Below, piece by piece: positions 1-7,781 of a stretch of DNA of 38,096 nucleotides (position 1 is its first letter; each line of letters opens with the position of its first letter). The stretch lies in NCBI RefSeq assembly GCF_016901575.1, contig NZ_JACJKQ010000019.1, forward strand, positions 1 through 38,096, given 5' to 3'. The notes under the pieces are model-generated. The model ran no database searches and was not told the origin of the DNA. It worked only from the letters and a program-made list of their open reading frames with translations. A program made the position numbers and the translations under genes. The DNA comes from Enorma phocaeensis. GTDB lineage: Bacteria > Actinomycetota > Coriobacteriia > Coriobacteriales > Coriobacteriaceae.

Positions 1-19
1 AGATGTGTATAAGAGACAG
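1..19 (+). other. Tn5/Nextera mosaic-end adapter remnant
   Basis: The first 19 bases read AGATGTGTATAAGAGACAG, which is exactly the transposase mosaic end used in Nextera library preparation. This is residual adapter, not genomic sequence. It indicates that the window's left edge is a contig edge and that the real genome begins at about base 20. Confidence 0.95.
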
Positions 20-153
20 CTCGCGTGGGGGAGCGCCGCCTGGGGCGCATGCCGTGCAGGGCGCTCGGGGCTTTTCCGCGATGCCGAGGCGTCCTGTGTC
101 ACCTTGCCGTCCATGGATGCCACCTCTTTCGAAAACGTCCCAATCTGCTCAAA

Positions 154-171
154 TAAGTTAGCTATATCTTA
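154..171. promoter_or_regulatory. DtxR/IdeR-like operator upstream of first ABC operon
   Basis: TAAGTTAGCTATATCTTA is an imperfect palindrome (TAAG-N-TA-N4-TA-N-CTTA). By eye, the 19-mer at 153-171 matches the IdeR/DtxR consensus TTAGGTTAG-S-CTAACCTAA at 12 of 19 positions. It overlaps a possible -35 (TTAGCT, 158-163) that lies 17 bp from TACGGT (181-186), about 40 bp before the 223 start. The same AAGTTAG-N6-CTTA core recurs at 5763-5779 before the second ABC operon. Metal (probably iron) control is inferred, not shown. Confidence 0.5.
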
Positions 172-222
172 CTCGAATGATACGGTGGGGGCCGTCCGTA
201 ACACAACGGTAAGGAGATTGAT

Positions 223-2130
223 ATGGCAGACAAGGATTGCAGTCCCGGCGCCTCGGGCGCCGCGCGCGTGCATTCGACGTCGGGGTCCGTGCCGGGCGAT
301 GGGCGAGCTGGTGGAGCCGCCGGAGCGGGCTCCGGCTCGGCCGTCGGGCGCCTGCTCGCCTTCGCCGGCCCGCGCCGCGCGCTCACCTATCTGGGCTGTG
401 TGCTCTCGGCTGCGTCAATGCTGGTGAGCTTTGGGCCGTATGTATGCATCTGGTTCGCGGCGCGCGACCTCATCGCGGTTGCCCCCGACTGGGCTGCGGC
501 GACAGGCATCGCCGCATATGGCTGGTGGGCGCTCGGCTTTGCCGTGGGATCGATCGCGCTCTATTTCGTCGGCCTCATGTGCACGCATCTCGCCGCCTTC
601 CGGTGCGCGTCCAACATGCGCAAGCGTGCCATCGGCCATCTCATGCATACGGGCTTGGGCTACTTCGACATGCACGCCTCGGGGGCGCTCCGGCGCGTGG
701 TGGACGGCTGCGCCCTCGAGACCGAAGGGCTGCTTGCGCACAAGCTGCCGGACACGGCGGGCTCGGTGGCAATGATCTTGGGAATGCTGGCGCTCTTCTT
801 CGTCTTTGACTGGCGGCTGGGCGTCGCCTGCCTCGTGCCCGTGGCGGTGTCGCTCGCCTGCATGTTCTACATGATGGGCGGGCGTGGCATGGACTTCATG
901 ACGCGCTACATGGGCTCGCTCGTGAAGATGAACAAGACCGGCACCGAGTACGTGCGCGGCATCCCGGTCGTGAAAGTGTTCCAGCAGACGGTCTACTCGT
1001 TCCGCGCGTTCCATGACGCCATCGAGGAGTTCACTCGTCTCGCGCAGGACTACGCCGTGAAGTGGTGCCGGACCCCGCAGTCGCTCTCGCTCACCGTCAT
1101 CAGCGCCGCCGCGGCATTTCTCGTGCCGGTGGCCGTCATGCTTGCGCCGGGCGAGCACGACCTCGCCCACTTTGCCGCGAACTTCGCCTTCTACGCGATC
1201 TTCTCGGCGGTGATTCCCACCGCCATGACGCGCGTGATGTTCATGTCCGAGGCGTTCCAGTCCGCGGCGGACGCAGTGGGCCGCGTGGAGGAGGTACTCG
1301 CCGCCCCCGTGATCGAGGCCCCCGCCGCGCCTCAGGTCCCCTCCGACAACTCCATCCGCTTTGAGGGCGTGGGCTTTACCTATGAGGGCGCCGAGGCGCC
1401 GGCGCTCGACCGGGTCTCCTTCGAGGTTCCGGCGGGCGCCACGGTGGCGCTCGTGGGGCCCTCCGGCGGCGGCAAGACCACGGCGGCGAGCCTTGTGCCG
1501 CGCTTCTGGGACGTCGGCGCGGGACGCGTGCTCGTGGGCGGCGTGGACGTGCGCGATATGGACCCTGCCGACCTCATGGGGCGTGTGGCCTTCGTCTTCC
1601 AGGCGAACCGGCTCTTCTCGCAGTCGATTCTTGAGAACGTGCGCGCGGCGCGGCCTGACGCGACGCGCGGGGAGGTCATGGCCGCGCTCGAGGCCGCGCA
1701 GTGTGCGGACATCATCGAGAAGCTGCCCGACGGCGTCGACACCGCCTACGGCGCTGCGGGCGCGCACCTCTCCGGTGGCGAGGTGCAGCGGCTCATGCTC
1801 GCCCGCGCCATCTTGATGGATGCCCCGATCGTGGTGCTCGACGAGGCCACTGCCTTTGCCGACCCCGAGAACGAGGCGAAGATCCAGGCCGCCTTCGGGC
1901 GCCTTGCGCACGGGCGGGACGGGGCGCCGCGCACGGTGCTCATGGTCGCCCATCGCCTCTCGACGGTGAGAAACGCCGACAAGATCGTGGTGCTCGACGG
2001 GGGCCGCGTGGCCGAGCAGGGCACTCACGAGGAGCTTCTTGCGGCGGGCGGCCTCTACGCGCGGATGTGGGCCGACTACGAGCAGGCTGTGAGTTGGAGG
2101 ATCCAGAGCGCCGAAGGGAGCGCGCGATGA
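223..2130 (+). CDS. ABC transporter, fused permease-ATPase (YbtP/IrtA-like half 1)
   Basis: 635 residues. A six-helix exporter-fold membrane domain (about 40-340) is followed by a nucleotide-binding domain (about 370-635). The ATPase shows Walker A GPSGGGKTT (near 412), Q-loop VFQANRLF, signature LSGGE (near 516), Walker B IVVLDEATA (near 537) and H-loop VAHRLST. The phrase ATAFADPENE after Walker B is typical of the siderophore-import half-transporters YbtP/YbtQ and IrtA/IrtB, which use an exporter fold to take up ferric siderophores. The start is set by AAGGAG at 211-216. The stop overlaps the next gene by ATGA, so the two halves are translationally coupled and probably heterodimerise. Substrate is inferred from family resemblance, the AraC regulator and the esterase nearby; a drug or peptide exporter is the alternative. 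Confidence 0.88.
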   Translation: MADKDCSPGASGAARVHSTSGSVPGDGRAGGAAGAGSGSAVGRLLAFAGPRRALTYLGCVLSAASMLVSFGPYVCIWFAARDLIAVAPDWAAATGIAAYGWWALGFAVGSIALYFVGLMCTHLAAFRCASNMRKRAIGHLMHTGLGYFDMHASGALRRVVDGCALETEGLLAHKLPDTAGSVAMILGMLALFFVFDWRLGVACLVPVAVSLACMFYMMGGRGMDFMTRYMGSLVKMNKTGTEYVRGIPVVKVFQQTVYSFRAFHDAIEEFTRLAQDYAVKWCRTPQSLSLTVISAAAAFLVPVAVMLAPGEHDLAHFAANFAFYAIFSAVIPTAMTRVMFMSEAFQSAADAVGRVEEVLAAPVIEAPAAPQVPSDNSIRFEGVGFTYEGAEAPALDRVSFEVPAGATVALVGPSGGGKTTAASLVPRFWDVGAGRVLVGGVDVRDMDPADLMGRVAFVFQANRLFSQSILENVRAARPDATRGEVMAALEAAQCADIIEKLPDGVDTAYGAAGAHLSGGEVQRLMLARAILMDAPIVVLDEATAFADPENEAKIQAAFGRLAHGRDGAPRTVLMVAHRLSTVRNADKIVVLDGGRVAEQGTHEELLAAGGLYARMWADYEQAVSWRIQSAEGSAR

Positions 2131-3905
2131 TGTCGATCAAGGAGAAGTATGCACTCACCGACGAGGGCGTGAGGAACGTGCGCCTGGGCGCGGTTTGGAC
2201 CACCGTCACCAATCTGGTGGTCTTTGCGAGCGTGGGATTCACCTACGCCATCATGAGCGCGATCGTGGCGCGGCTTACGGGTGGGGAGGTGGAGCTGGGC
2301 CCTTGGGGCACGCTTGGCTTTGACCCGCTCGCCGTGCCCGTTGCCGGCTGGGTCGCCGCGATCGCAGCCTACCTCGCGGTCCTTTTCGTGTGCGAACGGC
2401 TTGCCTACTACTATCAATATGGCGTCATCTACAAGGAAAGCGGCCGGCAGCGCATCGCCCTTGCCGAGCGCCTGCGGAAGCTCCCGCTCTCGTTCTTTGG
2501 ACGGCGCGACCTCGCCGACCTCACCGAGACGCTCATGGGCGACGTCAAGACCACCGAGCATGCCTACAGCCACGTGCTGCCGGAGCTCTACGGCGCCTAC
2601 GCCACCATGGCCATCGCCTTCGTGTGCCTGGTCGCCTTTGACTGGAGGCTGGCGGTGGCATCCATGTGGTCGGGGCCGGTGGCGCTGCTGCTGCTTTTTG
2701 GCGTGCGCTCCCGCCTTCAGCCGCTCATGCATAAGACGCGCATGGCGGGGCTTAAGACCTCTGAGTTCATCCAGGAGGCGCTCGAGTGCGTGCGCGAGGT
2801 GCGTGCGACCAACCAGGAGGAGCGCTATCTCGAGCACATCTACGAGAGCGTCGACACGGCCGAGCGCACCGCTATCCGCGGCGAGCTTGCCTGCGGGATC
2901 GCGGTCAACGGCGCGCAGATCGTGTTGCGCCTGGGCTTTGCCACCACGTTGCTCACGGGTGCCGGCCTCGTGCTCGAGGGCACGTGCGACTTTCTTGCCC
3001 TGTTCTGCTTCCTGTTGGTGGTGAGTCGCATCTACGCTCCCTTCGACCAGGCGCTCATGCTTATCGCCGAGCTCTTCTCGGCTCGCACCGCGGCGGCGCG
3101 CATGAAGAGCTTCTTCGAGGAGCCGCTCGCCGAGGGCGGCGAGGCGTACGACCCTGCCGGCCACGACGTGGCGTTCGAGCACGTGGGCTTTGCCTACGAG
3201 AAGGGTGGCGAAAAGGTGCTCGAGGACGTCTCCTTCGTTGCGCGCGAGGGCGAGGTCACGGCGCTCGTGGGGCCGTCGGGCTCTGGCAAGTCGACCTGTG
3301 CGCGGCTGGCGGCGAGGCTGTGGGACGCAAGCTCGGGCCGCGTGACGGTGGGCGGCGTGGACGTCTCGACGGTGGATCCGGAAGTGCTGCTCCGGGACTT
3401 CTCGGTGGTCTTCCAAGACGTGACGCTGTTTGACGACACCGTGATGGGAAACATCCGCCTGGGCCGGCGCGGCGCCACCGACGAGGAGGTGCTCGCCGCG
3501 GCGCGGGCGGCGAGGTGCGACGGGTTTGTCTCGCGGATGCCTGAAGGGTACGCCACGATGATCGGCGAGAACGGGGCGCGCCTCTCGGGAGGCGAGCGGC
3601 AGCGCATCTCCATCGCTCGCGCGCTGCTTAAGGACGCTCCGATCGTCCTGCTCGACGAGGCCACGGCATCGCTCGACGTGGAAAGCGAGACCGAGGTGCA
3701 GGCGGCCCTCAGCCGTCTGCTGGCTGGGCGCACGGTCATCGTGATCGCCCACCGCATGCGTACCGTCATGGCCGCCGACCGCGTGGTCGTGCTCGACGGC
3801 GGCCACGTCGCCGAGCAGGGGAGCCCCGAGCGTCTCATGGCTGCGGGAGGCCTCTTTGCCCGCATGGTCGCGCTCCAGCGCGAGAGCGCCGACTGGGCGC
3901 TCTGA
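2127..3905 (+). CDS. ABC transporter, fused permease-ATPase (YbtQ/IrtB-like half 2)
   Basis: 592 residues starting MMSIKEKYALTDEG, at the ATG that overlaps the upstream TGA. A longer open frame runs upstream but lies antiphase inside the partner gene, so this start is preferred. The membrane domain covers about 1-320. The ATPase has Walker A GPSGSGKST (near 383), Q-loop VFQDVTLF, signature LSGGERQR (near 486), Walker B IVLLDEATASLD (near 506) and H-loop IAHRMRT, all intact. It is the partner of the preceding half-transporter and should form a heterodimer in the inner membrane. It is a close paralog of the gene at 7782; the two share an identical stretch of about 35 nt (3478-3512 and 9118-9152). 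A repeat array begins about 105 bp after its stop. Confidence 0.88.
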   Translation: MMSIKEKYALTDEGVRNVRLGAVWTTVTNLVVFASVGFTYAIMSAIVARLTGGEVELGPWGTLGFDPLAVPVAGWVAAIAAYLAVLFVCERLAYYYQYGVIYKESGRQRIALAERLRKLPLSFFGRRDLADLTETLMGDVKTTEHAYSHVLPELYGAYATMAIAFVCLVAFDWRLAVASMWSGPVALLLLFGVRSRLQPLMHKTRMAGLKTSEFIQEALECVREVRATNQEERYLEHIYESVDTAERTAIRGELACGIAVNGAQIVLRLGFATTLLTGAGLVLEGTCDFLALFCFLLVVSRIYAPFDQALMLIAELFSARTAAARMKSFFEEPLAEGGEAYDPAGHDVAFEHVGFAYEKGGEKVLEDVSFVAREGEVTALVGPSGSGKSTCARLAARLWDASSGRVTVGGVDVSTVDPEVLLRDFSVVFQDVTLFDDTVMGNIRLGRRGATDEEVLAAARAARCDGFVSRMPEGYATMIGENGARLSGGERQRISIARALLKDAPIVLLDEATASLDVESETEVQAALSRLLAGRTVIVIAHRMRTVMAADRVVVLDGGHVAEQGSPERLMAAGGLFARMVALQRESADWAL

Positions 3906-4010
3906 CGGGCTTGCTCTGACAGGCTGCGCGAGCTGGCGGGACACGTTGGGCCCCGGGGCGTCCGGGCAGGTCGGACCACGCCCGGCTGCCGCCCCTGCCC
4001 ATCCCGCAGG

Positions 4011-4321
4011 CTGGTCATTTCCCCTCTGCCCTGGGCACGGCGCGCGCGGCGCGGGGGTCCCGGTGGTCAAGTTGCCCCTCACCTGGGCACAACCTGGCCG
4101 CCGTGAGGGCTCTTCGGAGACGCTCCGCGGCGCCCCGCCGCCCAGGGAGGGCGTCTCGTGACCATGCAAGCCGATTCGGCGCAGGCCGCATGCCCAGAGA
4201 TCGGGCAGATTGACCATCAGGTGCGGCCGCGCGCGCTTGGCCTGCCCAGAGTCCAGGCGGATTGACCATCCGGTGCCGCGGCGCGCGCGGCGCCTGCCCA
4301 GGGGTCGAGCGAGATGACCAC
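4011..4321. repeat. Repeat array A: inverted 52-bp-period array (2 left + 4 right units)
   Basis: Right-facing units start at 4139, 4191, 4243 and 4295, exactly 52 bp apart. Each reads (T/C)GCCCAG, 13 variable bases, then TGACCA(T/C) at offset 20. Two left-facing units are the reverse complement; their TGCCCAG ends lie at 4089 and 4037, again 52 bp apart, with GTGGTCA at 4063-4069 and CTGGTCA at 4011-4017. The left and right sets are separated by a 49-bp centre (4090-4138). The 25 bp between units is GC-rich and not conserved. The same rules hold in array B at 10551-10859. The function is unknown. The 52-bp period equals about five B-DNA helical turns, which favours protein binding on one face of the helix. 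Confidence 0.9.
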
Positions 4322-4442
4322 CGTTCCCATGGAGACCGGCATGCTCAGGCTCTTTCGTGAGGAGCGGCGGTTCCCCCAGGAATGCGCCGCCAGCCGCAAG
4401 GACGCCTTCCGTCGGACGCTCGCCTTCCTCAATCGGTGGTAG
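4314..4442 (+). CDS. Possible small ORF or gene fragment, 42 codons
   Basis: The frame begins MTTVPMETGMLRLFREE inside the last unit of repeat array A and ends FLNRW before TAG at 4440. Its codon use (GC-rich third positions, many Arg, Phe and Glu codons) looks like neighbouring genes, but there is no convincing ribosome site and I recognise no family. It may be the tail of a gene cut off by the repeat array, a true small protein, or chance. Low confidence. Confidence 0.2.
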   Translation: MTTVPMETGMLRLFREERRFPQECAASRKDAFRRTLAFLNRW

Positions 4443-4622
4443 GCCGTTCGCAACCATGCTCGACTGTGCGCCTCGGCACGTCATTGCCACAATGATTCCG
4501 GTCGTATAAGGAGACAGGCCTTGCAGTTGCCTGCGTTGCGTCGCCCCAAGTTTACAGCCGTTGGTCCATGTCATCCGCCATGTAGGCCCATGCGTCCTGT
4601 GACTGCGAGCCGGCCCCGTTTG

Positions 4623-5723
4623 TCAGGCGTCGGCGACCTGAGCGACGTTCATGCGGCTCGCGGCGCGCCATTGGCTCGGGGACATGCCATGGGCGCGGGC
4701 GAAGGCAGCGGAGAAGCTCGTGGGGGAGCGATAGCCGACGGCGCGGGCGGCATGCTCGACGGTGGAGCCGCATGCGAGGAGCAGCCTTGCCTCGCGCATG
4801 CGGCGCATGGTGAGGTAAGTTGCCCATGAGCTGCCGGTTGCCTGGCGAAAGAGCCGCTTGAACGTGGTGAGCCCCATGCCGGCGACCTCTGCCGCCTCCT
4901 TCTGGCCCGCGCCCTCGCGGAGCCGCGTGTTCGCAAGTTCGATGGCGGCAAGGATGCCTGCGCGGGCGCGTCGGTCAGCGGGAAGCGCCTCAGCTGCCGT
5001 TTGCACGAGCGAGCCGAGGAGCAGCTTTGCCGCGCCCTCGTAGATGAGCGGGGTTCCCGAACCGGCTGGATCGGCGCGCCCGATCTCCTCCAAGGAGAGC
5101 AGCACGCTCGGCGCCCAGCTAACGTCTCCGCGCATATCTGCCAAGAGGCTTGAGATCTCTTCGACCGAGCCTCGGCCAAGGCGGGCGAACGCGGCACGGA
5201 GCGCCCCATCGAAATACTCGACTTCTGTATAGGCGAAGCGCGTGCCGGCGGGGACGGGCGTGGTTACCCAGCCCTCGCGCGTTTCGATATAGGCGATGGC
5301 AGCGGTGTCGCTCGGCGTGGTGGCGTCTTTTGGGGAGTTGGTTGCGGAGGGCGCTGGTCCGCGCACGGTGAGGTAGCGTCGCGTGGCGATGCCAAAGAGC
5401 GTGTCGACGAGCATCGTGAAGTCGCAGGTGACCACCGTGAATCCGTTGCCTGCCCACGCGTGGTACCAGCCCGATGCCCGCGTCCCGTCTCCCACGAAGA
5501 GGGCGCCCACATGGGCGGTATCGTTTTTCGGCAGCAGACCCATGCGCTCAAGCTCGGCAGCCTGGAAGAGCTCGCAGGCGTCTGCCGGCCGGTTGCCGTC
5601 TCGGGTTCGATCGATGCCGGGGTATCGGTCAGACCCGGTTGCGGTCGCATCGTACGTGGGACGGCGGCGGGCCGCGGCCTCTTCGTGCGGTCGCGGAGCT
5701 CTTCCCATGGTCGTTTTAGCCAT
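4623..5723 (-). CDS. AraC-family transcriptional regulator of the ABC/siderophore locus
   Basis: 366 residues from MAKTTMGRAPRP. The ATG at 5723 is preceded by AGGGAGGACG. The open frame continues 49 codons upstream but across the divergent promoter, so it was trimmed. The C-terminal 100 residues are a double helix-turn-helix AraC domain: KEAAEVAGMGLTTFKRLFRQ as the first HTH and AARAVGYRSPTSFSAAFARA as the second, ending in the typical GMSPSQWR. The N-terminal 230 residues are an unrecognised effector or dimerisation region. It is divergent from the ABC pair at 5841 and shares a 117-bp intergenic region containing a DtxR-like box. By analogy with YbtA, which is encoded beside ybtPQ, it may sense an imported siderophore; that role is inference. 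Confidence 0.85.
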   Translation of the reverse strand: MAKTTMGRAPRPHEEAAARRRPTYDATATGSDRYPGIDRTRDGNRPADACELFQAAELERMGLLPKNDTAHVGALFVGDGTRASGWYHAWAGNGFTVVTCDFTMLVDTLFGIATRRYLTVRGPAPSATNSPKDATTPSDTAAIAYIETREGWVTTPVPAGTRFAYTEVEYFDGALRAAFARLGRGSVEEISSLLADMRGDVSWAPSVLLSLEEIGRADPAGSGTPLIYEGAAKLLLGSLVQTAAEALPADRRARAGILAAIELANTRLREGAGQKEAAEVAGMGLTTFKRLFRQATGSSWATYLTMRRMREARLLLACGSTVEHAARAVGYRSPTSFSAAFARAHGMSPSQWRAASRMNVAQVADA

Positions 5724-5762
5724 GCTCGGCCGTCCTCCCTGAATCGCGTTGCAGAATCCATG

Positions 5763-5779
5763 TAAGCCTATTCTAACTT
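5763..5779 (-). promoter_or_regulatory. Second copy of the DtxR/IdeR-like operator
   Basis: Read on the minus strand this is AAGTTAG-AATAGG-CTTA. It shares all 11 fixed positions with the box at 155-171 (AAGTTAG-N6-CTTA) and, by eye, 11 of 19 with the IdeR/DtxR consensus. It lies between the divergent AraC gene (start 5723) and ABC gene (start 5841), so one metal-sensing repressor could control both. Confidence 0.5.
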
Positions 5780-5840
5780 GTTGCGACACGGGCGGAGCGG
5801 CGCATGGTCCTTCGCGCGGTTGCAGCGGAAAGGAGGTCAC

Positions 5841-7781
5841 ATGGCCTACAACGAACCAGGGGCGGCACAAGATGCGGGTGCCGAGAAATCTCAGTCATGT
5901 CCGGGTTCCACGGGCGGGCAAGCGACCAGTCGGCAATCTTGGGCCGCTCGCGTCATAGGGTTCACGGGAGGCGGGCGCTGGCTCATCTACCTCTCCATGG
6001 CGCTCTCGGTGCTGTCGTCTGCCTGCACGTTCGTGCCGTTTGTCGCGGTGTATCTCGTGGTGGCGGACGTCATCGCGGTCTACCCGGACTTCTCGGCGCT
6101 CGACGCGGCGCGCATGGCGGGCTTCGGATGGATGGCGGTCGCGGGCGTGGTCGCAAACATCGGGCTCTATCTCGCGGCCCTGCTCTGTGCGCACTCTGCG
6201 GCCTTTGACGCCGAGTACCACCTCAAGCTGCAGATCGTCGAGCACCTGGCGCGCGTGCCGTTGGGGAGGCTCGAGGCGCTGGGCACGGGCCGCGTGGGAA
6301 AGATCATGGATGAGAGCGTCGGCGCCATCGAGGGCTACCTCGCGCACTCGCTGCCCGACACGGCGGCGGCCTTCACCGCGCCCGTGGCCATCGTCGTGCT
6401 GCTGTTCGTCTTCGACTGGCGCTTCGGGCTGGCCGCCGTCGCATGCGTGGTCGCGGCGTTCGGCGTCGAGGCGGCCGGCTTCTCCAACAAGGCCATCACG
6501 GAGAAGATGCGCCGGCACCTCGTCAACCAGGAGCGCATGTCAAACGCGACGGTGGAGTACGTGCGCGGCATGCCCGTCGTGAAGACCTTCGGCCAGACGG
6601 CGGAGTCGTTCGGACGCCTCTCCGAGGCGGTGCGCGCCTATACGGACCTCGCGCTCGACGTCGCGCTCTTCTGGCAGAGCCTCATGCCCGCCTTCACGGC
6701 CATCATCAACAACGCGTATCTCTTTATCCTGCCCGTGGGCATCGCGCTCGGTGCGGGGCTCGACGGCGAAAGCTTTCGCGCCTTCGCGCTCGACTTCATC
6801 TTCTACCTGCTGTTTGTTCCCTCCATTGCGGGCGCGCTCAACAAGATGATGTACATCTCCGAGGACAGCATGATCATTACGGCGCAGCTCGCGCGCATCG
6901 ACGAGGTGCTCGGGATCGAGCCTGTGCCCGCGCCGCGGGCAGGCGAGGCGCGCGTGCCGGAGCGCTATGACGTGGAGCTTGACGACGTGTGCTTCTCGTA
7001 TGGCGCGGCGGGCGAGGGGAGCGCGGGCGAGAAGGACGGCGCGCCTGCGGGCCCGCTCGCCCTCGACCACGTGAGCCTGGCCGTCCCCGCCGGCACCACG
7101 CTCGCCATCGTGGGGCCCTCGGGCGCGGGAAAGTCGACCGTGGCGAGCCTCGTGGCGCGCTTCTGGGACGTTGACGCGGGCGCGGTGCGCATCGGGGGCG
7201 TCGACGTGCGCGACATCGACCCCGACGACCTCATGGGCTGCATGAGCCTCGTCTTCCAGGACGTCCACCTCTTCCGGGCGAGCCTGCTCGAGAACATTCG
7301 CATGGCCCGGCCCGACGCCACGCGCGAGGAGGTCGTCGAGGCGGCGCGCGCCGCGCAGGCTGATGCCTTCATCCGCGCGCTGCCCCAGGGCTACGACACT
7401 GTCTTCGGCAGCGCGGGCGTGCATCTCTCGGGCGGCGAGGCGCAGCGCGTCTCCATCGCCCGCGCGATCCTGGCCGACCGCCCCATCGTGGTGCTCGACG
7501 AGGCCACGGCGTTCTCCGATCCCGAGAACGAGCATCTCATCCAGCTCGCCTTCGAGCGGCTCATGGCGGGCAAGACCGTGATCATGATCGCGCACCGGCT
7601 CTCGACGGTGGTCGGTGCAGACCAGATCGCGGTCGTGGACGGCGGGCGCGTGGCGGAGCGCGGGCGACACGAGGGGCTGCTCGCCGCGCGCGGTGCCTAT
7701 GCGCGCATGTGGGCGCGCTACACGCAGGCCCTCTCGTGGGGCATCGAGTCGAACGCCTCGAACGACAAGGAGGTGGCCTAG
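5841..7781 (+). CDS. ABC transporter, fused permease-ATPase (second YbtP-like copy)
   Basis: 646 residues from MAYNEPGAAQ. The start is chosen at 5841 because AAAGGAGGT lies at 5829-5837; a longer frame starts before this site. The membrane domain covers about 45-345. The ATPase has Walker A GPSGAGKST (near 425), Q-loop VFQDVHLF, signature LSGGEAQR (near 529), Walker B IVVLDEATAFSDPENE (near 550) and H-loop IAHRLST, all complete. It is closely related to the product of 223-2130 and is the first half of a second heterodimeric pair. The stop is adjacent to the ATG of the next gene with no gap (TAG then ATG). The paralogy suggests duplication of an ancestral pair, perhaps for a second ligand. 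Confidence 0.88.
   Translation: MAYNEPGAAQDAGAEKSQSCPGSTGGQATSRQSWAARVIGFTGGGRWLIYLSMALSVLSSACTFVPFVAVYLVVADVIAVYPDFSALDAARMAGFGWMAVAGVVANIGLYLAALLCAHSAAFDAEYHLKLQIVEHLARVPLGRLEALGTGRVGKIMDESVGAIEGYLAHSLPDTAAAFTAPVAIVVLLFVFDWRFGLAAVACVVAAFGVEAAGFSNKAITEKMRRHLVNQERMSNATVEYVRGMPVVKTFGQTAESFGRLSEAVRAYTDLALDVALFWQSLMPAFTAIINNAYLFILPVGIALGAGLDGESFRAFALDFIFYLLFVPSIAGALNKMMYISEDSMIITAQLARIDEVLGIEPVPAPRAGEARVPERYDVELDDVCFSYGAAGEGSAGEKDGAPAGPLALDHVSLAVPAGTTLAIVGPSGAGKSTVASLVARFWDVDAGAVRIGGVDVRDIDPDDLMGCMSLVFQDVHLFRASLLENIRMARPDATREEVVEAARAAQADAFIRALPQGYDTVFGSAGVHLSGGEAQRVSIARAILADRPIVVLDEATAFSDPENEHLIQLAFERLMAGKTVIMIAHRLSTVVGADQIAVVDGGRVAERGRHEGLLAARGAYARMWARYTQALSWGIESNASNDKEVA

Larger units (their letters stand above)
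3906..4622. other. Gene-poor convergent intergenic region holding repeat array A
   Basis: This 717-bp gap lies between the ABC gene ending at 3905 (+) and the AraC gene ending at 4623 (-). It holds the 52-bp-period array at 4011-4321 and a doubtful 42-codon frame at 4314-4442. From 4443 to 4622 I see only a weak promoter-like pair (TTGCCA near 4482, TATAAG near 4503) that leads into no recognisable plus-strand gene. Confidence 0.8.

Noticed and set aside
4015-4269. Small minus-strand proteins inside the repeat arrays
   Set aside because: Similar peptides arise in both arrays because the 7-base blocks recur; the frame is not kept, since 52 bp is not a multiple of three, so they are not genes.
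4011-4321. CRISPR array
   Set aside because: Spacing is regular, but the conserved parts are two short split blocks, the orientation flips in the middle, inter-unit sequence is GC-rich filler, and no cas genes are present.
4521-4829. Plus-strand frame with an AAGGAG-like site near 4508
   Set aside because: It runs antisense into the AraC regulator, with no recognisable protein content.
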